From: Trichococcus patagoniensis
GTDB taxonomy: Bacteria; Bacillota; Bacilli; Lactobacillales; Aerococcaceae
Reading direction: 5' to 3'
Length of the DNA: 64,000 bases
NCBI RefSeq assembly: GCF_003051085.1
Contig: NZ_QAOM01000006.1
Coordinates: 62,001 to 126,000, forward strand
Shown: piece after piece, positions 1 through 9,223 of the stretch
Layout: every line of letters starts with the position of its first letter
How positions within the stretch are numbered: position 1 is the stretch's first letter
The notes under the pieces: generated by a model
Told to the model about the DNA's origin: nothing
The model's input: the letters and a program-made list of their open reading frames with translations, nothing else
Database searches by the model: none
Translations under genes and position numbers: made by a program

Positions 1-663
<663 letters not shown>

Positions 664-673
664 TTATTTTTGC

Positions 674-2002
674 TTATTGAAATTCTGCATTCAGTTCCAC
701 TTCTTGTTCTGCTTCGATTTCTGCCAAAGCTTCCCTTTCGATCAGCTGTTTTTCATAGATTTTGAAGAAAGGATAGTAGATCAGCGCAGCAGGGATCAGC
801 ATCAGGTAATCCCAGATTGCATTTTGCCATCTCAAGGTGGACAGGTAGCTGCCGAATCCCATCGGAAGCAAAGCCGAAATGGAGATCCAACCCGGTTGCA
901 GGAAGCCAAATCTGTATGCCAGATAAGTAAGCAGCATGATCACCGGAACATTCAATACATAAGGGATGCACAGAATCGGGTTGTACATGATCGGCATGCC
1001 GAAAGTCATTGGCTCATTGATGTTGAACCAACCAGGGCCGGCAGAAATTTTTGCGACCGCACTGATTTGTTTGGATTTGGATTTGAGTCCCATCAAAGCC
1101 AATGGCAGGGTATTGCCAGTACCGCCTGCGATGGCCATAGCTCCGAACAAAGCAACTGGATAGAAAACTAACGGTTGACCGGCTGCATGCGCTGCCCCAT
1201 TTGCTACAGCCGCTTGGATACCCAAAGGCATGATGATCGGTACAAGGATCATGGTGCCGTGGATACCGAAGCACCAAAGCAGAACTGCGAATAGACACAT
1301 TACGAACATGCCCGGTACGGAAGTCAAAGCATTCAACGGTGTTGCCAACAGCGCCATAAAGCCTGAAACGACGCTATAAGTTCCATTTGAAGCGATTGTG
1401 ACGATCGTTGAAGCGGACTGGAATAAGATTGCACTGAACAATAATGGCAGAATGGAAGCAAAGCCATCTTGAAGGAAAGGCGGCACAACATCAGGCATTT
1501 TGATCCGGATATTTTTGTCTGCACAGAATTTTTCGATCTGAACAGAAATGAATACCGTAATGAAGCCAATGAACATACCTTGTGCACCCAAATATGTCAT
1601 GTCGATGCTTGTTACGCCAGTTTCACTCACCATCAAGGTACCGGCAATCAGGAAGAAACAGACCAAAGCATCGATGGCGTTCATCAGCGGCGATTTCATT
1701 TTCAGGTTTTTTGCGTAGTTATAGGCGAATAGGACAACGACCCATACCGACAGCAGATTCATCGTGAACTGGTATGGCAAGTAGATTGTTGCATAGATCA
1801 AACTGTCAGCAGCAAATAAATTAAGCATGGATGGACCAAGAACAGAAACGATAATTTGAGAGATTGCCCCGACCATGATAATCCCCATCAGAGACATCAT
1901 TGCCGCTTGCAAGGCCGTCAAAAATTTGTTGCTTCCCAATTTTTGGCCGAAGTCCTGCAATTTCACCATGAATGAACTTTCAAAAAACTTTTCCATCTTC
2001 AA
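674..2002 (-). CDS. PTS lactose/cellobiose-type IIC permease
   Basis: This 442-residue integral membrane protein is the EIIC channel of a lactose/cellobiose-family phosphotransferase system. Many hydrophobic segments run through the whole length. The family motif NINEPMTFGMPIMYNP lies near residues 330-345, in the sugar-binding and phosphorylation region, and GGTGNTLPLAL lies just before it. The length matches the family (about 430-450). It takes the sugar through the membrane while IIB phosphorylates it. It sits between the IIB gene and the GH1 gene in one minus-strand operon. Specificity for a beta-glucoside is inferred from the neighbouring hydrolase. Confidence 0.95.
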   Translation of the reverse strand: MKMEKFFESSFMVKLQDFGQKLGSNKFLTALQAAMMSLMGIIMVGAISQIIVSVLGPSMLNLFAADSLIYATIYLPYQFTMNLLSVWVVVLFAYNYAKNLKMKSPLMNAIDALVCFFLIAGTLMVSETGVTSIDMTYLGAQGMFIGFITVFISVQIEKFCADKNIRIKMPDVVPPFLQDGFASILPLLFSAILFQSASTIVTIASNGTYSVVSGFMALLATPLNALTSVPGMFVMCLFAVLLWCFGIHGTMILVPIIMPLGIQAAVANGAAHAAGQPLVFYPVALFGAMAIAGGTGNTLPLALMGLKSKSKQISAVAKISAGPGWFNINEPMTFGMPIMYNPILCIPYVLNVPVIMLLTYLAYRFGFLQPGWISISALLPMGFGSYLSTLRWQNAIWDYLMLIPAALIYYPFFKIYEKQLIEREALAEIEAEQEVELNAEFQ

Positions 2003-2019
2003 ACCCCTTTTCCTATATT

Positions 2020-2319
2020 TTATTTTTCTGCATACAATTTATCGGCAAGTTTCATGATGTTCGGACTGTTTGCGATGGCGTAATCGAACGAAGGGATTGC
2101 GGCAGTCGGCAAGCCGGTATTCTCTTTGATTTCTTTGAGTCGATAGGATACTTGAGGGCCGACCATGACGATATCGTATTTCTGATAAACATCTTGGTAC
2201 TCGGACAAGCCCACTGCCTTGATGTCCAACGCATGCCCTTTTTCTTTCCAATAGGTCTCCATTTTCTTCATCAAAATACTCGTTGACATTCCACCCGCAC
2301 AAACTAATAAAATTTTCAT
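2020..2319 (-). CDS. PTS lactose/cellobiose-type IIB
   Basis: This 99-residue cytoplasmic protein is the EIIB phosphocarrier. It opens MKILLVCAGGMSTSILMKKM, where Cys7 is the expected phosphocysteine in the conserved loop. The start at 2319 is chosen because an AGGGTGG ribosome site lies 8 bases ahead. An in-frame GTG four codons earlier overlaps that site and is unlikely. It takes phosphate from IIA and passes it to the sugar bound by IIC. It sits 17 bp from the IIC gene in the same operon. Confidence 0.95.
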   Translation of the reverse strand: MKILLVCAGGMSTSILMKKMETYWKEKGHALDIKAVGLSEYQDVYQKYDIVMVGPQVSYRLKEIKENTGLPTAAIPSFDYAIANSPNIMKLADKLYAEK

Positions 2320-2335
2320 GATAAGTTCCACCCTT

Positions 2336-2650
2336 CTATTTTTCTTTATATAATCTGATGATTTCTTTGATCAATTCGTTCGCGAGCATGCTGGTCATGA
2401 AGTGATCCTGGGAATGAATCAAAAGAATATTTATATCCTGTTTTTCCCCCCTCGCTTCCGATACCAACAAATCCGTCTGCGCCTTGTGGGCCAAATGGAT
2501 CGCTGCATCGGATTGGGCCATCAGCCGATCGCATTCTTCAAAATTTCCGGCGCGTGCTTCTTCGAGCGCCTGAAAGGCGTACGAGCGTCCATCTCCTGCA
2601 TTGGCAATGATCGTCATTGAGGCTAATTCTGTTGTCATAGTGTCATCCAT
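2336..2650 (-). CDS. PTS lactose/cellobiose-type IIA
   Basis: This 104-residue protein is the EIIA phosphocarrier of the lactose/cellobiose family, normally an all-helical trimer. The sequence IHSQDHF puts the expected phospho-histidine at His79 and the metal-binding Asp at Asp82. The start ATG at 2650 follows a GCAGGGGA ribosome site. It is the first gene of the operon, 16 bp ahead of the IIB gene. Transcription probably starts from the sigma-A-type promoter at 2754-2782. Confidence 0.95.
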   Translation of the reverse strand: MDDTMTTELASMTIIANAGDGRSYAFQALEEARAGNFEECDRLMAQSDAAIHLAHKAQTDLLVSEARGEKQDINILLIHSQDHFMTSMLANELIKEIIRLYKEK

Positions 2651-2753
2651 ACATTTCCCCTGCTTTCCTTCGGTTTATTCGTTTCGAACACAAACACATC
2701 TTATCAAACGTCCCTATAAAAATAAACCGCTTCCAATCCGGGAATTTTTTTTA

Positions 2754-2782
2754 TTTATACACTAATTTTTGGAATTTCCCAA
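2754..2782 (-). promoter_or_regulatory. Candidate sigma-A promoter of the PTS operon
   Basis: On the minus strand TTGGGA (2782-2777) is followed after 17 bases by TATAAA (2759-2754). The spacer contains the inverted repeat TTTGG-n6-CCAAA, a plausible regulator site. A cre-like sequence with about three mismatches lies just downstream at 2722-2735, which would fit catabolite repression. Confidence 0.5.
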
Positions 2783-2928
2783 ACAACAGGGCATGAACCC
2801 GAAGAATTTCCGGTCAAACCTGCAAATCCGCCGATAGTGTATAGGTTCGAGCGGACTCCAAGCCTTTTGTGTATATCCGGATGCTCATCTGTATAAAGTG
2901 AAGCATTCCATCGCCCGAACAGGCACAC

Positions 2929-2957
2929 TTGTCAGCGCATTAACGAGTGCTTATAAT
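2929..2957 (+). promoter_or_regulatory. Near-consensus sigma-A promoter of the DUF3284 gene
   Basis: TTGTCA (2929-2934), a 17-base spacer and TATAAT (2952-2957). If transcription starts seven bases after the -10 box, the first transcribed base is the A of the ATG at 2964, so the mRNA would be leaderless. Confidence 0.7.
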
Positions 2958-2963
2958 GATATT

Positions 2964-3407
2964 ATGAAAATAACAAGAACTTTAGATGTCAGCGAATATG
3001 AATTTTACGATTATCTGGAGAGTCAGCTCCTTAGCGATCTCCAAAAACATTCGATGGAACCAACCGAGGTCAAGAAAGGAGCAGCCTATACAAAGTTTGA
3101 TGAAAAGACCCAATCCTACGTTTCATTTGAAATTGAGGATTATAAGCGTGGCAGTTCCTATCGAATGAAGGTCAAGTCGTCTTTTGACACCTGTACGGTC
3201 CACTACAGGACCCAAGCAGTGCCTAAAGGGCTGGAAGTCATTTTTTATCAGGAGATTGAGAGTTTCCAATCCAGTAAGCAAAATAAATTTTTAAGATTGT
3301 TCAGCGAAGCGGTTTACTTCGGGCGGATGTCGGATGCGCTGTTTGAGATCCAGAAGGGGATCACACGCAACCGGAACGAAAAGCTGTTGGCAGACGAAAG
3401 AGGATGA
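2964..3407 (+). CDS. DUF3284 family protein
   Basis: This 147-residue soluble protein begins MKITRTLDVSEYEFYDYLES and resembles DUF3284 proteins. These are often found beside lactose/cellobiose-type PTS genes; their biochemical role is not known to me. The reading frame stays open upstream to a GTG at 2898, but ATG 2964 matches the usual family start. No good ribosome site precedes it, because the -10 box of its own promoter ends only six bases before the ATG. It is transcribed away from the PTS operon and converges on the regulator gene, with a shared terminator between. A role in control of, or metabolism linked to, the PTS is inference from context. Confidence 0.8.
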   Translation: MKITRTLDVSEYEFYDYLESQLLSDLQKHSMEPTEVKKGAAYTKFDEKTQSYVSFEIEDYKRGSSYRMKVKSSFDTCTVHYRTQAVPKGLEVIFYQEIESFQSSKQNKFLRLFSEAVYFGRMSDALFEIQKGITRNRNEKLLADERG

Positions 3408-3434
3408 GGCATCTATTCGCCCATCCTCTTTTTT
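3398..3434. terminator. Bidirectional terminator
   Basis: Arms AAAGAGGATG and CATCCTCTTT with a loop of about 15 bases, followed by T6 on the plus strand. It serves the convergent DUF3284 and regulator genes and overlaps the DUF3284 stop codon. Confidence 0.75.
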
Positions 3435-6046
3435 CATATTTTCTTGATGATCATGATGATTGTCGCGAGCTCGTTGTCATCGATGATGATCTTGAATGTT
3501 TTTTCCAGTTTCTTCAGTATTCTTGAAATGACCTTGTACTCCTCTGGGAACAGTTGCAGCATTTTTTGCTTGTTTTCATTTTTCGCCACAAAATTCCCTT
3601 CCAGCAGCCTTTCCACAAGACAGGCCAAATGCATGAACAGCCCCACTTTTTGATCCTCCAATAAAGCATAGTGCGCATCCAATTGGTCGATGATCTCCGG
3701 CAGGACCGTCTTTAGTTTCGCGATTGAAGTGTAGCTGAACTGGGTTTCCAGATAATCATACACATCAGCATATTCGATATATTTCGATGTGACAGGTTCA
3801 AACATGATGATTCTGTCCAAATGCTTCCTCGAACTCTCAAAGATCTTCCCGATCGAGATGAAGGGAATGCCGAATAATTTGGGATCGTAAGTGCCGATGA
3901 AGGCATGGATCTGATAGATTTCCCTCAATTCAAGCACCTCCTTCACCAACTCATTCCGGTCGGAAATGGACAAAGCCTTCACTTTCATCCCGATTTTCGA
4001 ATACTGATCGATATACCGCCTTAACTGTTCGGCGCCGCCTTCCCCTGTATGGCAAAGCGTAATGATCAGGCTGTTTTGTTTTTTCACTTCTGCATTGAAG
4101 CTGTTCAGCTCCGTGTTCAGCATATGGTAGACATAATCGATGTCCGTTTCCATCGCCGCTTTTCGGGCAGCCTCGATCCCTACCATCGTAATCGGCATAT
4201 GGATCAGCCTGATTTTCATGTTCGTCTCATCGGTTATCATCTCGATCATCGTTTTTATAGATCCCATGTCATAGATCACAATGACCCCTTGCCCCTGATC
4301 GATTTTCAGCAGCAGGGCCTTGAGCTCATGCAAGGCGGTGTGCGTATCCACTTCCAGCAACAGCTCATAGCTGTAGATGTTGTTGCTCTGCGTGAAGCGG
4401 TTCGTCGTTTCCGCCAAAGCGGATGCGACCCCTTTCCCATGCAAGACATAAAGCAACACCGGATTACCGGTCTCTTCCGTCACATCCTCCTTAATCAAAA
4501 ACATCATGATCAGCATGATCTCTTCCATCGCAAGTTGGACCGAAAATTTCTGATGCAGTCCAGCAGAAAATTGCAGCGTAAGGGCATATTCATCGGGATA
4601 ATTCTGGATGATTTCGGTTATTTTGTCATTCGGGATTTTCTTCCGCGTGTGGTTGCTCGACAACAATGAATTTACGTGAATACACAGCCCGTAGAATACA
4701 TTCGCTTTGAAATTTCGCGACAATTGTTTTTTGCAGGAATCCAGCCAGAGACTGACTGCCTCAATGACATCCGGATTGACGATCTTGGATAATTGTTCCA
4801 GATTGTTTTTTTCGTCCATAATCCGATGGTAGCTGTAGCGATCGAACAGATTTTTGATATAAGCATTGATGACGCCTGTGATGCTGGTGCCTTGGATGCC
4901 TCGCTTCGCCAATTCGTCATATTGTTTCTCGATTTCCCTGTACATATCTTGATCGCTGTCCGTTCCCTGGTCGGACAAATATCCCGTGTCCTTGTCATAG
5001 ACAACAGTTTCCGCACTGCCCAGAAGCTCCTCGATTATGAGGTAGTTGTCTTTGATCTTCAACAGACCTTTTTTTATGTTGGATTTGAAGTCCGATGCCT
5101 GCACGACGATGTCTTCATTAGGGGCCATCACGACCCTTACGTAGGCATTTGCGCAGGCGGATTTGATCTCCAATTCCAGTTCCTTAGCGTTAAAGCTGAA
5201 CTCGCTGAGCAGCAGCGCTTTGATCGTTTCGCCCGTTACGATGATAGATCGCTGCGAGTTATAGGCTTCCATCGAAAAGAAATGGTTGATGAGTTCGAAC
5301 CGTTCCTTGTGGGGCCGCTCCATCAAGGTAGGCAGTTCTATCTTCATCGGAATTTTCCGGTTCACATCAAGTCCGCTGTGCGCGGAGCAGGACAGCACCA
5401 CCATCATGGTTCCCGCATGACATTTTCTTAATGCTCCCACCCCGGTATCAAGGAACTCCAGCACCTTGGACTGCTGACCGACGTCCAGCAAATCATAATG
5501 ATCCATGAACAGCAGTCCGTTCCAAGATTTTTCGAAGACGCTGTTTTTGAAATTCTCTTCTTCCCCAAAAAGTTCCCCGTTCAAAGCCGTGATATCCTTG
5601 CTGTAGCGTTTGCAGTTGACTTTGACGAAGGGAGCATCCTTCCCGAGGATGCCGCTTTCCTTGCTGAATTCAAACATTTTATCTACAAACACCGTCGTCC
5701 CGCTTCCCGGATTCGCCGAAATTATGACATTCAGGCTTTGATTCGGGTACAAAATGGCCGCCTTCGCCAATTGGATGGCATTTTTCAGGCTGCCGTTCGC
5801 TCCGACCAGTTTATCGAAGGAATGGACAGTTTCTGCGCTTGCCGTGAGCGAATAGATGACAGGCCTTGATTTGGATTTTTCGAGCAGTCCTTCCTTGACC
5901 AATTCATTCAATGCCGCACTCGCATTAGTCCGTTGGATTTTTAGCGCATCTGCGACGAAGGAAGTCGTCAAGCCCCCCCTTTCATCAAAACTGTTATATA
6001 ATTCGCATTGTATAAAGTCGTGTATGATTTCTTTTGTCGTTTTCAA
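3434..6046 (-). CDS. LevR-like PTS-regulated transcription activator with degenerate AAA+ domain
   Basis: This 870-residue regulator has the LevR domain order: winged helix (about 1-70), AAA+ domain (about 80-330), first PRD (about 440-545; histidines in GLCIHVNSLL and GLHQKF), EIIA-Man-like domain (about 550-680; VLHGKGVAS), EIIB-like segment (ITLCHTGEGG), and a second PRD at the C-terminus (GLFMHLACLVERLL). Known LevR proteins activate sigma-54 promoters under PTS phosphorylation control. Here the GAFTGA sigma-54 contact loop is absent: the sequence runs LFGEEENFKNSVFEKSW near residues 159-175. Walker A is ANPGSGTT, lacking the usual GKS/GKT lysine, and Walker B reads LLFMDHY instead of DE. 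It may therefore act without sigma-54 remodelling. The start is TTG at 6046, behind AGGAG at nine bases. It probably controls the adjacent PTS operon. Confidence 0.9.
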   Translation of the reverse strand: MKTTKEIIHDFIQCELYNSFDERGGLTTSFVADALKIQRTNASAALNELVKEGLLEKSKSRPVIYSLTASAETVHSFDKLVGANGSLKNAIQLAKAAILYPNQSLNVIISANPGSGTTVFVDKMFEFSKESGILGKDAPFVKVNCKRYSKDITALNGELFGEEENFKNSVFEKSWNGLLFMDHYDLLDVGQQSKVLEFLDTGVGALRKCHAGTMMVVLSCSAHSGLDVNRKIPMKIELPTLMERPHKERFELINHFFSMEAYNSQRSIIVTGETIKALLLSEFSFNAKELELEIKSACANAYVRVVMAPNEDIVVQASDFKSNIKKGLLKIKDNYLIIEELLGSAETVVYDKDTGYLSDQGTDSDQDMYREIEKQYDELAKRGIQGTSITGVINAYIKNLFDRYSYHRIMDEKNNLEQLSKIVNPDVIEAVSLWLDSCKKQLSRNFKANVFYGLCIHVNSLLSSNHTRKKIPNDKITEIIQNYPDEYALTLQFSAGLHQKFSVQLAMEEIMLIMMFLIKEDVTEETGNPVLLYVLHGKGVASALAETTNRFTQSNNIYSYELLLEVDTHTALHELKALLLKIDQGQGVIVIYDMGSIKTMIEMITDETNMKIRLIHMPITMVGIEAARKAAMETDIDYVYHMLNTELNSFNAEVKKQNSLIITLCHTGEGGAEQLRRYIDQYSKIGMKVKALSISDRNELVKEVLELREIYQIHAFIGTYDPKLFGIPFISIGKIFESSRKHLDRIIMFEPVTSKYIEYADVYDYLETQFSYTSIAKLKTVLPEIIDQLDAHYALLEDQKVGLFMHLACLVERLLEGNFVAKNENKQKMLQLFPEEYKVISRILKKLEKTFKIIIDDNELATIIMIIKKI

Positions 6047-6127
6047 ATTACCTGCTCCTTTTCCCTACACGTTATGGTTATCCGGCAAAGATACCCCCCT
6101 TTGTATACGTTACCAACTGAATGCAAA

Positions 6128-6160
6128 TAAAAAAGTACCTTCGCAAAGAAGATACTTTTA
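6128..6160 (-). terminator. Terminator downstream of SWIM gene
   Basis: On the minus strand, arms AAAGTATCTTC and GAAGGTACTTT enclose a 5-base loop and are followed by T-rich sequence. It lies between the SWIM gene and the regulator start. Confidence 0.65.
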
Positions 6161-6202
6161 TCATACGGATATTAACGGGATTGTTCAATAACGAAACAGA
6201 AA

Positions 6203-7882
6203 TTATCCAAAATTTATCTTACCGAGTTCATCCACAAAGGCCGGCCTTCTTTTGTTAAGGACAAGCAATTCGTTCATCAATTCTGCGGCGCTATCTTTGC
6301 CGGCGATGTTCTGGTATCGTCTGATGAGACTGCAGATATCTTGGTAGGCACTTCTTTTTGTGGAGCTCTTGGCAGCGGTCCTTATGTGATTTCCATAGAG
6401 TATCGCCACTTCCTCCGTATAATTTCCCTTCAAGATATCCGCATACTTTACGATGTATTCTGGGTTCTCCCTGACGTAGGCCATAATTTCTTCTGAATCT
6501 TTTTCATATTCAATGAGATTTACATATATATTTTTGGCTTGCCACCGTTGATCGTTTTTCAAAGACGTTTTCAACTTGTTATAAAACGTTATTTCATCTT
6601 CAGTATTCAAAGCTTTGAGTTCTTGATAATAGCCAAAATTCCCTTCAAAGAGCAGTTCTTTGGCTAAACGCGCCTGTTCAGCCTTCATGGACAATTTTTT
6701 GTAGGCATCGTAGCGAATTTCCTTCCATTTTGACCTTCTGCCCGCATGTTCATTATCTTGTTTTTCCCCATCCGTTGCCAACACGATGACTTTTTCGAAG
6801 TTGTTTTCCTTGATGGCCCTCTCGATCAACAATTCCCGGAAGGATGCGTATCCGCTGTTCTCCTCCTCGAATCGCAGCGCTTCAGCATCCGTTCCGTATA
6901 CGACGATCAGCCTATGCAAGATGTGCAGCAAAGGCGCCGTGTAATAGGATCGATTGTCATCCGCACTATTGTTGTTGAGATATGTCATTATTCTGTTCTT
7001 GAGCAGGAGTCTCAGCCCTTCTGTCTCCGCGACTTCCGCGCACAATCGGAGAAGATCGATTTTGTATTCCTCCCAATCAGCATAGACGTCTTCATCACTA
7101 TCTTCCAACAATCTGTTGAACAAGTTTTGCTTTAACTCACTGTCGGAAAATTTTTCTCCGAGAATTAAATCTTCCATCACGTCAAAGCACTCCGAAATCA
7201 GCCCTCCAATATCGCCATAAGAATCATCCGCGTATTGGTAGGCTTCCACTGCTTCGTGCAGGAGGAGGATAATGATCTCCAAAGCAAGCAGGCTATCCGC
7301 TGTGTTTCTGGCCTTTTCCAGGAGACTCCCCATCTCATCCGCAAAAGCGCTGACTGCTCCATATTCTATAAACCCGCCTCGCCCGGCATATTTTCTAACG
7401 ACAGCTTGCATGAACTTGGCGCATTTTGCTAATTCCTCTTCCCTATCCCCTTTCGAATACCTTACGGTCAGACTTTTCTCTAACGTCGCGTCCTTAGATG
7501 ATATAGCCATTATTATTTTTATCAGCTCTTCTTTAGGGAGCGTGCTCAGTACCTCTTCGATTCCCGGCTGCTTGGTTGGGGCTTCCTTGGTGTCCCCATT
7601 GACATTTCCATTGTTTATGATTTCGGCGAGCTGAAAATATACAGCCGCTTCATGTTTGCAGACAGGCCCAAGATCATAAGGACAATCGCAGTATGAATGG
7701 ATGATTTCTCCCGTATCATCAATATCTACTGTAACCTCATAATTTTCGCTTCCTTCAACCTGAAAAAGGTAGGTGTTCCCCCTTCTGACATAATCCTTAT
7801 CCACATTGCCGCTGATATAGTAGTTGTACCCTCTATTCAAAATAGTTTGGTTGATGTATTCCTGGAAATTTTTGATATTCAT
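6203..7882 (-). CDS. SWIM zinc-finger domain protein
   Basis: This 559-residue protein has one SWIM zinc finger near residues 60-80 with pattern C-x-C-P-x7-C-x-H (YCDCPYDLGPVCKHEA). The motif can bind DNA or protein in other families. The remainder is hydrophilic and helical and resembles the C-terminal region of bacterial SWIM proteins of unknown function. The start at 7882 is chosen because AAAGGGTG lies seven to eight bases ahead and the domain begins directly after it. The frame is open up to 8053, but that part overlaps another small gene. It probably forms an operon with that frameshifted small gene, whose stop codon abuts its ribosome site. The function is not known. Confidence 0.85.
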   Translation of the reverse strand: MNIKNFQEYINQTILNRGYNYYISGNVDKDYVRRGNTYLFQVEGSENYEVTVDIDDTGEIIHSYCDCPYDLGPVCKHEAAVYFQLAEIINNGNVNGDTKEAPTKQPGIEEVLSTLPKEELIKIIMAISSKDATLEKSLTVRYSKGDREEELAKCAKFMQAVVRKYAGRGGFIEYGAVSAFADEMGSLLEKARNTADSLLALEIIILLLHEAVEAYQYADDSYGDIGGLISECFDVMEDLILGEKFSDSELKQNLFNRLLEDSDEDVYADWEEYKIDLLRLCAEVAETEGLRLLLKNRIMTYLNNNSADDNRSYYTAPLLHILHRLIVVYGTDAEALRFEEENSGYASFRELLIERAIKENNFEKVIVLATDGEKQDNEHAGRRSKWKEIRYDAYKKLSMKAEQARLAKELLFEGNFGYYQELKALNTEDEITFYNKLKTSLKNDQRWQAKNIYVNLIEYEKDSEEIMAYVRENPEYIVKYADILKGNYTEEVAILYGNHIRTAAKSSTKRSAYQDICSLIRRYQNIAGKDSAAELMNELLVLNKRRPAFVDELGKINFG

Positions 7883-7896
7883 CGTAGCACCCTTTC

Positions 7897-8066
7897 TTAA
7901 AAAGGAAAGTCCTGATTGGATGCAGTCTTTTCCTCGGAATCTAAAAGTCCGTCTTCTGCTGCCTCTTCCCAAGTGATGCCGTAAGGAGCTCCGCCGGGGG
8001 TATATAGCCTGCGATATAGTAAAATTCATCATCACTGTCACGTTCAAATTCAATAATTGTAGCCAT
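7897..8066 (-). pseudogene. Small acidic protein gene with one-base frameshift in a C5 run
   Basis: From ATG 8066, preceded by AAAGGGA at eight bases, translation gives MATIIEFERDSDDEFYYIAG and continues YIPP. At the run of five C (7996-8000, G on the plus strand) the sense-like continuation moves to another frame: GGAPYGITWEEAAEDG, then LLDSEEKTASNQDFPF and a stop at 7897, just ahead of the SWIM ribosome site. Adding one C gives a continuous 56-residue acidic protein. The unshifted reading ends after about 40 codons. The cause may be a mutation, a phase-variable run, programmed frameshifting or a sequencing error. I do not recognise the family. Confidence 0.6.
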
Positions 8067-8116
8067 TGCTATTTTCCCTTTCATTGTCAATGGTTTGACC
8101 AATAATTCAAACACTG

Positions 8117-9190
8117 CTATTCTTTTTCTTTATTTGTATATTCCATATTACGAATATAAGAAGTGTTTTTCCCAGCGCCCATCTTGATGATATACCCTTC
8201 CTTCAACAGTGAAGCCAAGGTTATTTCTACAGTCGATTTGCTGATATCAGGGCATTTTTCTAAAATCATCCGCTTTGAAAGCTTCTGCAGTGTGTTATCG
8301 AATAATAAGCGGATACGTTCCGGTTTGGGAAGGCTACGATTTTGCATCAACTCGACACGGGCCGAAAACTCTTTAGAGGCGCTTAAAATAACCTCGAGGT
8401 AATACTTAACAAAGGGAAAGTAAGTGTTCTTATCTTCAGACCACCCCGTCGAGCTATCTTGCAGAACCTCATAGTATGTTTCCTTGGTCTTTTCGATTAT
8501 CATTTCAATGCTGACATACTTCCCTACAATATATCCGGACCTGTACAAGAGCAACAATGTTAATAAACGGCTCATTCGTCCGTTGCCATCGCTGAATGGG
8601 TGAATGCAAAGAAAATCCAAGATGAACATTGGAATCAGCAGCAAGGGATCATATTTTTCAGTGTTGATCGCTTCGATGAACGTATCAGTGAGTCGGTCTA
8701 TTCCATCTGGAGTTTCAAATGCTGACATAGGCTGAAAGCGAATCTTTTTTTGTCCGCTGGCATCTGTTTCAGTAATAACATTATCCGACCCTTTGAAATT
8801 ACCACCGTGAGCTAGTGGACTAAAATGGTAAAGGTCTCTGTGCAGCTGTAGGATAACGCTAGCACGTGGAACTATATAATCGTAGCTTTCATGAATCAGA
8901 CCCAGTACTTCACGATAACCAGCAATTTCTCTCTCTGATCGGTTACGCGGCTCTGCTTTTTCCTTTACCAACGCATCCAAACGCTCATCGGATGTATAGA
9001 TACCCTCGATCCTATTGGACGCTCCGGTGCTTTGGATTTTTGCTATTTCAAGCATTGACTCTAAAACATCCGACTTTGCCTCGATAAATAGCTCTTGTTT
9101 TCCTTTATACTCGTGAATCGCAGAAATCAGATTCATAATTTCATGATTCATCAATTCTTCCGGGATTATTGAATAATCAAATTTTCGCAT
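8117..9190 (-). CDS. Fic family protein with N-terminal inhibitory motif and C-terminal winged helix
   Basis: This 357-residue protein carries the Fic core HPFSDGNGRMSRLL, complete for catalysis (His, acidic residue, GNGR). The family transfers AMP or another nucleotide onto target hydroxyls. An inhibitory helix motif SNRIEG lies near residue 70 and should block the active site until relieved. The C-terminus (KLSKRMILEKCPDISKSTVE and following) looks like a winged helix, so the protein may also bind DNA. The start at 9190 follows AGGAAGG at eight bases. An earlier ATG at 9229 lies inside a palindrome overlapping the -10 box and is rejected. It is probably autoregulated through that site. Confidence 0.92.
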   Translation of the reverse strand: MRKFDYSIIPEELMNHEIMNLISAIHEYKGKQELFIEAKSDVLESMLEIAKIQSTGASNRIEGIYTSDERLDALVKEKAEPRNRSEREIAGYREVLGLIHESYDYIVPRASVILQLHRDLYHFSPLAHGGNFKGSDNVITETDASGQKKIRFQPMSAFETPDGIDRLTDTFIEAINTEKYDPLLLIPMFILDFLCIHPFSDGNGRMSRLLTLLLLYRSGYIVGKYVSIEMIIEKTKETYYEVLQDSSTGWSEDKNTYFPFVKYYLEVILSASKEFSARVELMQNRSLPKPERIRLLFDNTLQKLSKRMILEKCPDISKSTVEITLASLLKEGYIIKMGAGKNTSYIRNMEYTNKEKE

Positions 9191-9223
9191 GAGTGTTTCC
9201 TTCCTACCTAACACATTTCGTTT

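Larger units (their letters stand above)
2651..2963. other. Divergent intergenic region between PTS operon and DUF3284 gene
   Basis: This region carries the minus-strand promoter of the PTS operon, a possible operator (TTTGGaatttcCCAAA, 2768-2783) inside that promoter spacer, a weak cre-like sequence at 2722-2735, and the plus-strand promoter of the DUF3284 gene. I found no convincing sigma-54 -24/-12 element in either direction. Confidence 0.6.

Noticed and set aside
2847-2866. GG-N10-GC spacing on the minus strand, a possible sigma-54 promoter for the PTS operon
   Set aside because: Only the GG and GC bases match; the rest (AGGCTT, CCGC) is unlike TGGCAC/TTGCW, and a better sigma-A-type promoter is closer to the gene.
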